The translations under genes were made by a program, and so were the position numbers. From positions 1,681,473 through 1,745,472 of the forward strand of contig NZ_SODP01000001.1 in the NCBI RefSeq assembly GCF_004365355.1: a stretch of 64,000 nucleotides of DNA. Reading direction: 5' to 3'. The first letter of the stretch is position 1. Every line of letters starts with the position of its first letter. Shown piece by piece: positions 59,932 through 64,000 of the stretch. The notes under the pieces are model-generated. The model saw nothing but the letters and a program-made list of their open reading frames with translations. It was not told where the DNA came from and did no database searches. This stretch comes from Kribbella pratensis (lineage in GTDB: Bacteria > Actinomycetota > Actinomycetes > Propionibacteriales > Kribbellaceae).

Positions 59932-60500
59932 CAGATGTCGATCAGTGCAGCGTCGAGGAGGCGGGTGAGCTGGGACGGAGCGCGGCCGGCCTTGGCCAGC
60001 ACGTTGGTCCCGATCACCACGGCCAGGAGGGCGCTCGCCGCGTCGCCGGGATCGCGGCCGGGGATCAGTTCGCCGCTGGCCTGACCGCGTTCGATCGCGG
60101 CCCGGAACGCGTCCTGGATCAGGTCGAACATCTCCTTCGAGACGTCGGCGACGGCTTCGTCCGAGCTGCCCAGCTCGGCGACCGAGTTGACGATCAGACA
60201 GCCCAGCTGATGCTCACCGACGCCGGCCAGGTTACGCATCGCCGTCCGCAGCTTGAGGCGCTCGGGCCCCGGTCCGTCGAGCGCCTTGGTCAATTGGGCG
60301 GCGCGATCGGCGCAATACCGCCGTATGGCCAGCTGGAACAGGTGGTGCTTGCTCCTGAACGTGTTGTAGAGGCTGCCTTTGCCGATGCCGAGCTCGTCGA
60401 CCAGGTTCTGCGGAGTCGTCGCGCCGAAGCCGCGCTGCCAGAAGACCTCCACCGCCCTGTCGATGGTCTCCTCGGTGTCGAACGTCATGGGTCTCGCCAC
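59931..60500 (-). CDS. TetR family regulator
   Basis: The 189-residue regulator has a TetR HTH (VEVFWQRGFGATTPQNLVDE, LGIGKGSLYNTFRSKHHLF) and a ligand domain with a Cys (HQLGCLIVNS) typical of the NemR/AcuR-like group, which sense electrophiles. GTG 60500 (MARPMTFDTEE) is preferred, with GATGAGG before it. It should repress its own operon with the TDT transporter. Divergent from endonuclease IV. Confidence 0.9.
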   Translation of the reverse strand: MARPMTFDTEETIDRAVEVFWQRGFGATTPQNLVDELGIGKGSLYNTFRSKHHLFQLAIRRYCADRAAQLTKALDGPGPERLKLRTAMRNLAGVGEHQLGCLIVNSVAELGSSDEAVADVSKEMFDLIQDAFRAAIERGQASGELIPGRDPGDAASALLAVVIGTNVLAKAGRAPSQLTRLLDAALIDI

Positions 60501-60560
60501 AGCCTCATCCTAAGGTTCTGTACCCTGAAGTCAAGAATGCGAACCCGAAGGGAATCGAGA

Positions 60561-61364
60561 GTGCGGATCGGTTCACATGTTGCCGTCGCCGGTGGGCTGG
60601 TCAAGGTCGGGCTGGCGGAGGCTGCGGCGGTCGGCGCCGAGATCATCCAGCTGTTCGCCGGCAATCCCCGCAGCTGGATACCGGCGGCGATCGATCCGTC
60701 GGTCGACGAGGCGTTCCGGGCGGCGTGCGCCGAGCGGGACCTCCCGGTCGTCGTCCACGCGCCGCACCTGATCAATCTGTGCTCGCCCTCCGACCTGGTG
60801 CTGAGCCGCTCGACGGCCGCCCTCGAATTCACCATGCAGCGCGCCGCGTCGCTCGGCGCGTCCGCGGTTGTCGTTCATGCGGGCTCCCTGGTCACCAAGG
60901 GGCGCCGCGCAGAAGTACTCCGTGGCCTGCGTGATCTCGTCGTACCGATCGCCCACCGGTGGCACGACGTACTGCTGCTGATCGAGCCGACGGCAGGAGC
61001 CGGCGAGGCGGCCGCGTCGACCATCGACAGCAGCATGGAGTACCTCGACGCTCTGGCCGACCCGGAGATCGGCCTGTGTCTGGACACGTGTCACTTGCAC
61101 GCAGCCGGCGAGGAGCTGACCGCGATCAAGCAGGTGGCAGACCGGGTCGGGCTGATTCATGTGAACGACAGCCGCGATCCCGCCGGTTCACGCCGCGACC
61201 GGCACGAGTCGCTCGGCTGCGGCACGATCGGACTGGCCGCGCTGGCGACAGTGCTGTCGGCCGTGCAGGACGTTCCGCTGCTCGTCGAGACGCCGACGCA
61301 TGGACGGGACGTCGCCGTGCTGAAGGACATGCGTGCGGCGGCCCAGCTGTCTGTCGTACCGTGA
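60561..61364 (+). CDS. nfo: Endonuclease IV (AP endonuclease family 2)
   Basis: The 267-residue TIM-barrel enzyme has metal ligands in VVHAPHLINLCSP, VVVHAGS, LLIEPTAG, LCLDTCHLHAAG, LIHVNDS and RHESLGCGTIG. It cleaves abasic sites 5' in base-excision repair. GTG 60561 follows AAGGGAATCGAGA. Slightly shorter than the E. coli enzyme. It is the first gene of a pair with a SnoaL-like gene 3 bp downstream. Confidence 0.92.
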   Translation: MRIGSHVAVAGGLVKVGLAEAAAVGAEIIQLFAGNPRSWIPAAIDPSVDEAFRAACAERDLPVVVHAPHLINLCSPSDLVLSRSTAALEFTMQRAASLGASAVVVHAGSLVTKGRRAEVLRGLRDLVVPIAHRWHDVLLLIEPTAGAGEAAASTIDSSMEYLDALADPEIGLCLDTCHLHAAGEELTAIKQVADRVGLIHVNDSRDPAGSRRDRHESLGCGTIGLAALATVLSAVQDVPLLVETPTHGRDVAVLKDMRAAAQLSVVP

Positions 61365-61367
61365 AGC

Positions 61368-62147
61368 ATGCCGTGGTTCCCGGAGTTCTCCACTGCGATC
61401 GAGCTGGCCCGTCGTGATGCCCGGGCGCGAGAGCAGGCGGATCCGGTCGCGCAGTACCTGAAGGCGCTGTACGACGATGCGCCGGGCGCGCTGGAGAAGA
61501 CGTGGCCGGGCGACGTGGTCGTGCACGATCCACGTGCCGGGGAGATTCGCGGGCATCGCGACCTGCGGGCGTTCATCCACAGCAACCGCGAGTGGATGGC
61601 CGCGCACCACGCCCGGCTGAAGGTGGCCGGCTCGATCACGGTCGACGGGCGCGCGGCGGTCGAGCTGCTCGTCCACGTCCTGCACGAGGGCGACGAGGTG
61701 GCGTGGCCGGTAGCGGTGGTCGCCGAGTCGTGGGACGAGCGGTCGGTCGAGTTCCGCACGTACTGCAGCCAGTGGCCGGTCGACGGACTGCGTCACCTGC
61801 GGCCGCCGTTCCTGGAGGCTGGGGCCGTCGAGACCACGGACGTCGTGGCGCGCCACCTGGATGCGCTGGCCGCGGGCGACGTCGAGTCGGTCGTCAAGAC
61901 CTTCCGGCCGGACGGCTACGTGCAGGAGCCGATGGACAACGTCCACCGCGGCGTGGACGGACTCCGCGCGTTCTACGCCGACGCCGGCGAAACCGCCGTA
62001 CAGCCGTGTGCTGTCACCGATGACGGCGTCGGCTGCGCGCTGGAATACAACCTCGACGGACCGCCTCAGGCAGGTCTCGCCGTCTTCGAACGCGGCACGG
62101 ACGGCCTCCTCGCAGCGGTCCGCCTGTACGACGACATCACGCGTTAG
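61368..62147 (+). CDS. Tandem SnoaL/NTF2-like domain protein
   Basis: The 259-residue protein contains two NTF2-fold halves: about 25-140 (QYLKALYDDAPGALEKTWPG, VHDPRAGEIRGHRDL) and about 150-255 (VARHLDALAAGDVESVVKTF, YVQEPMDNVHRGVDGLRAFY). Such domains bind small hydrophobic ligands or are isomerases; the role here is unknown. It follows nfo closely and overlaps the convergent peroxiredoxin by 11 bp. Confidence 0.82.
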   Translation: MPWFPEFSTAIELARRDARAREQADPVAQYLKALYDDAPGALEKTWPGDVVVHDPRAGEIRGHRDLRAFIHSNREWMAAHHARLKVAGSITVDGRAAVELLVHVLHEGDEVAWPVAVVAESWDERSVEFRTYCSQWPVDGLRHLRPPFLEAGAVETTDVVARHLDALAAGDVESVVKTFRPDGYVQEPMDNVHRGVDGLRAFYADAGETAVQPCAVTDDGVGCALEYNLDGPPQAGLAVFERGTDGLLAAVRLYDDITR

Positions 62148-62715
62148 GCCGCTTGTTCCACCCGTGGAAGGCGCTGAGGTCGCCGCTGTCCCATGCCTCG
62201 CGCAGCCCGGGCTTGCTGAGATCCCAGTCCGGACGTACTTCGCTGCTCGCGGCCCGGAGGTCCTGCCACAGCTCGGCGATCGACGGCCGTCCCCAGAACC
62301 AGTAGCCGTTGTAGATGCTGTGCACCACCAGCCCGGGCTTGAGCACGAGCGTGTACGGGATCATCGGGTCGTTGTCGGGATCGGTGTACTCCTGGATGTC
62401 GAGATCCCGCTGCACGATCCGCCCCGGGTCGGACAGGAACGGCCACTGCGCGCCGACCGACGCCCGGAACTCCTGCAGCGTGTGGTGCTCGTCGGTCGCG
62501 ATCGTCACGATCTGCGTGTAGCTAACGGCGATCTTCGGGTAGAACGCCGCAAGCTCCAGATGCTGCTGGTGCTCCTTCGGACAGTAGTGCCCGCGCGCGA
62601 GGGTGAGGATCATCGGATCCTCGCCCTGGAGGTCGCTCAGCTTCCGCGGTACTTCCTCCTGGTCGGGCAGCTCGTAGTCGGGGAACACGGCGCCGGGCAC
62701 GATGTCAGCTCGCAT
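62137..62715 (-). CDS. Peroxiredoxin-like protein (AhpC/TSA)
   Basis: The 192-residue thioredoxin-fold protein has the peroxidatic Cys in LARGHYCPKEHQQHLEL, where most peroxiredoxins have a T-x-x-C motif, and a conserved Arg further on (FRASVGAQWPFLSDPG). It reduces peroxides with an outside thiol. No second resolving Cys is apparent, so it would be 1-Cys type. ATG 62715 is the likely start. Confidence 0.85.
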   Translation of the reverse strand: MRADIVPGAVFPDYELPDQEEVPRKLSDLQGEDPMILTLARGHYCPKEHQQHLELAAFYPKIAVSYTQIVTIATDEHHTLQEFRASVGAQWPFLSDPGRIVQRDLDIQEYTDPDNDPMIPYTLVLKPGLVVHSIYNGYWFWGRPSIAELWQDLRAASSEVRPDWDLSKPGLREAWDSGDLSAFHGWNKRPNA

Positions 62716-62771
62716 GCTCGTCACTGTAGACCTGGGTCGTGCCGGCGCGGTGGGCGTTGACCGACTGGTGT

Positions 62772-62857
62772 GGGTTCCGCGGACCCTGGTGAGTGAGACC
62801 AGGGAGTGACCCGGGTCCGGTGGACCGGTGGCGCGGAGCATCGTCGGTGCGGAACCC
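62772..62857 (+). promoter_or_regulatory. Foldable leader upstream of the acetamidase gene
   Basis: An outer 9-bp stem (GGGTTCCGC 62772-62780 with GCGGAACCC 62849-62857) encloses two hairpins: CCCTGGT/ACCAGGG (62784-62804) and CCGG-GTCC/GGACCGG (62811-62828). The structure ends 5 nt before the Shine-Dalgarno of the acetamidase gene. This multi-helix junction next to a ribosome-binding site is a candidate cis-acting RNA; no known riboswitch consensus was recognised. Confidence 0.45.
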
Positions 62858-62876
62858 ATCCGGGAGGAGAAGACCT

Positions 62877-64000
62877 ATGTGTTTCGCTCACTCGGCGACC
62901 GCCAGCGACGCCGTGCACGTTCAGGCAGGGGTCGGTCCCGAGGCCGCCGCCAGCTTCGCCCAGTTGGCCGGCGAGGGCGGCCTCGGCACGGTAGACGTTG
63001 CCGGATCGGGTACGCCGGAGACCGTCGCCGCTCCCCGCGGGGACCGGGTCCTGGACGGGTACGGGCAGGTCCTGCACAACCGCTGGAACCGCGACCTGGA
63101 GCCGGCCGTGACCGTCCGTCCCGGTGAGGAGATCCAGCTGCTCTGCCGCGATGCGCTGGACATCGGTGACCAAGCACAGACTTTGACGCCGGACGGATCG
63201 ATGACGCTCGACCTCGGCCGGATCCATCCGCTCACCGGCCCGGTGCATATCGAGGGTGCCGAGCCGGGGGACATCCTCGAGGTCGAGGTGCTCGATGTCA
63301 GCCCGCTGGTCGACTTCGGCTACACGACCGTCAGTCCCGCTCTCGGCCTGTTCGGAACCCTCCGTCCGGACGTCCTCGGCGTCTTCGCCCCGTGGATCGA
63401 GGCGGCACAGCTGAGCGATCCGAGTCCCGGGCGGGTGCCATCGGCGATCCCCGAGGACCAGCCGTTCGGCACCGGAGCGGCGTACGTCCAGCTCTACCGG
63501 TTCGAACGCGGGCAGTCGTCGGGCTACGCCACGTTCGTCGGTTCCGACAGCGGGAAGCGTGCGCAGATCCCGATCGCGCCGTTCCTGGGGATCATGGGCA
63601 ACGCGCCGATGCGCAAGGGTATGTACCGGACGTTCCCGCCCAGCTTCAGCGGCGGGATGGGCGGCAACATCGACGTACGCCAGATCACCACCGGCTCCCG
63701 GCTGCAGCTTCCGGTGTACGCCGAAGGCGCGCTGTTCTCGGCCGGCGACGGGCACATGGCCCAAGGCGACGGCGAGATTTCCGGGACTGCCATCGAGACG
63801 CTGATGTCGGCGACGCTGCGGTTCCAGGTCATCAAGAACACGGTGATCAGCGCACCGCGGGCGATCGTTCCCGCCGCGGACCCGACCCAGCGGGCGATGT
63901 CCGCCGAGATGGCCGCGCAGGGGTACTACATCACCACCGGCGCCGGTCCCGACCTGATGGAGGACGTGAAGAACGCCGTCCGCGACATGATCGACTGGCT
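62877..64000 (+). CDS. Acetamidase/formamidase family protein, 3' end missing
   Basis: 374 codons are visible and the frame is open at the right edge. The protein matches the FmdA/AmdA family (HNRWNRDLEPAVTVRPGEEI, GRIHPLTGPVHIEGAEPGDI, LGIMGNAP, FSGGMGGNIDVRQ, AEGALFSAGDGHMAQGDGEI). It hydrolyses short amides to acid and ammonia. GGGAGGAG precedes ATG 62877. The N-terminus MCFAHSATASDAV is atypical for the family. Confidence 0.92.
   Translation, partial: MCFAHSATASDAVHVQAGVGPEAAASFAQLAGEGGLGTVDVAGSGTPETVAAPRGDRVLDGYGQVLHNRWNRDLEPAVTVRPGEEIQLLCRDALDIGDQAQTLTPDGSMTLDLGRIHPLTGPVHIEGAEPGDILEVEVLDVSPLVDFGYTTVSPALGLFGTLRPDVLGVFAPWIEAAQLSDPSPGRVPSAIPEDQPFGTGAAYVQLYRFERGQSSGYATFVGSDSGKRAQIPIAPFLGIMGNAPMRKGMYRTFPPSFSGGMGGNIDVRQITTGSRLQLPVYAEGALFSAGDGHMAQGDGEISGTAIETLMSATLRFQVIKNTVISAPRAIVPAADPTQRAMSAEMAAQGYYITTGAGPDLMEDVKNAVRDMIDW

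Overview
The window is high-GC actinobacterial DNA. Codon use, the gene families and the gene order suggest a soil actinomycete of the Propionibacteriales, most like Kribbella; this genus call is inference, because no rRNA or marker gene is present. Genes are dense, mostly in short operons with 1-4 bp start/stop overlaps, and many divergent pairs are separated by clear palindromes.

Layout. 1-6.6 kb: a TPR membrane protein (cut by the window edge) coupled to a TPR-AAA+ ATPase, an EF-G-like GTPase, a DUF2207 membrane protein and a ferritin. 6.6-12 kb: a DUF2264/2-hydroxyacid dehydrogenase operon behind a LacI-type operator, a PAC2 protein, three tandem hairpin repeats and a TesB thioesterase. 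12.0-13.4 kb: a catalytic-core-only threonyl-tRNA synthetase preceded by a 17-codon leader with three consecutive Thr codons and a strong terminator, which is a textbook transcription-attenuation layout. 13.4-19.0 kb: a lipid gene cluster (MaoC hydratase, long FabG, thiolase, TetR, acyl-CoA dehydrogenase) resembling the mycobacterial htdX-fabG4-fadA2-fadE5 neighbourhood.

18.93-27.46 kb: an integrative element of about 8.5 kb, inserted in the 3' end of the acyl-CoA dehydrogenase gene. A 19-bp identical core flanks it. The tyrosine integrase lies next to the interrupted gene. The displaced native gene tail survives on the far side and encodes the same 26 residues as the element-supplied tail, with 13 synonymous codon changes. 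Tandem 11-bp repeats, probably integrase arm sites, occur inside both ends. Cargo: a coiled-coil protein, a DUF4041/GIY-YIG protein, an exonuclease remnant, a 988-residue NACHT NTPase (a bacterial NLR-like protein, probably anti-phage) and a tRNA-Arg remnant. This is the most unusual part of the window.

27.5-50.3 kb: small regulators and enzymes (two HxlR systems, EthD, pentapeptide protein, XRE-cupin regulator, NarL two-component pair, hemerythrin, YaaH-like membrane protein, methyltransferase, ArsR/MFS pair, MASE1-PP2C phosphatase with STAS partner, an internally deleted LuxR ATPase regulator, a large acyl-CoA dehydrogenase), with several decayed gene fragments.

50.3-64 kb: HdeD, RNase HI, a secreted GH84 glycosidase, an operon encoding nitric oxide synthase, a DivIVA-like coiled-coil protein and flavohemoglobin, an RNHCP protein, a TDT transporter with its TetR regulator, endonuclease IV, a SnoaL-like protein, a peroxiredoxin, and an acetamidase/formamidase cut by the right edge and preceded by a foldable leader. 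A palindrome GTTGC-N5-GCAAC occurs in three intergenic regions (38.2, 44.3 and 58.3 kb), which hints at a shared regulator linking the YaaH-like, sensor/LuxR and NO genes.
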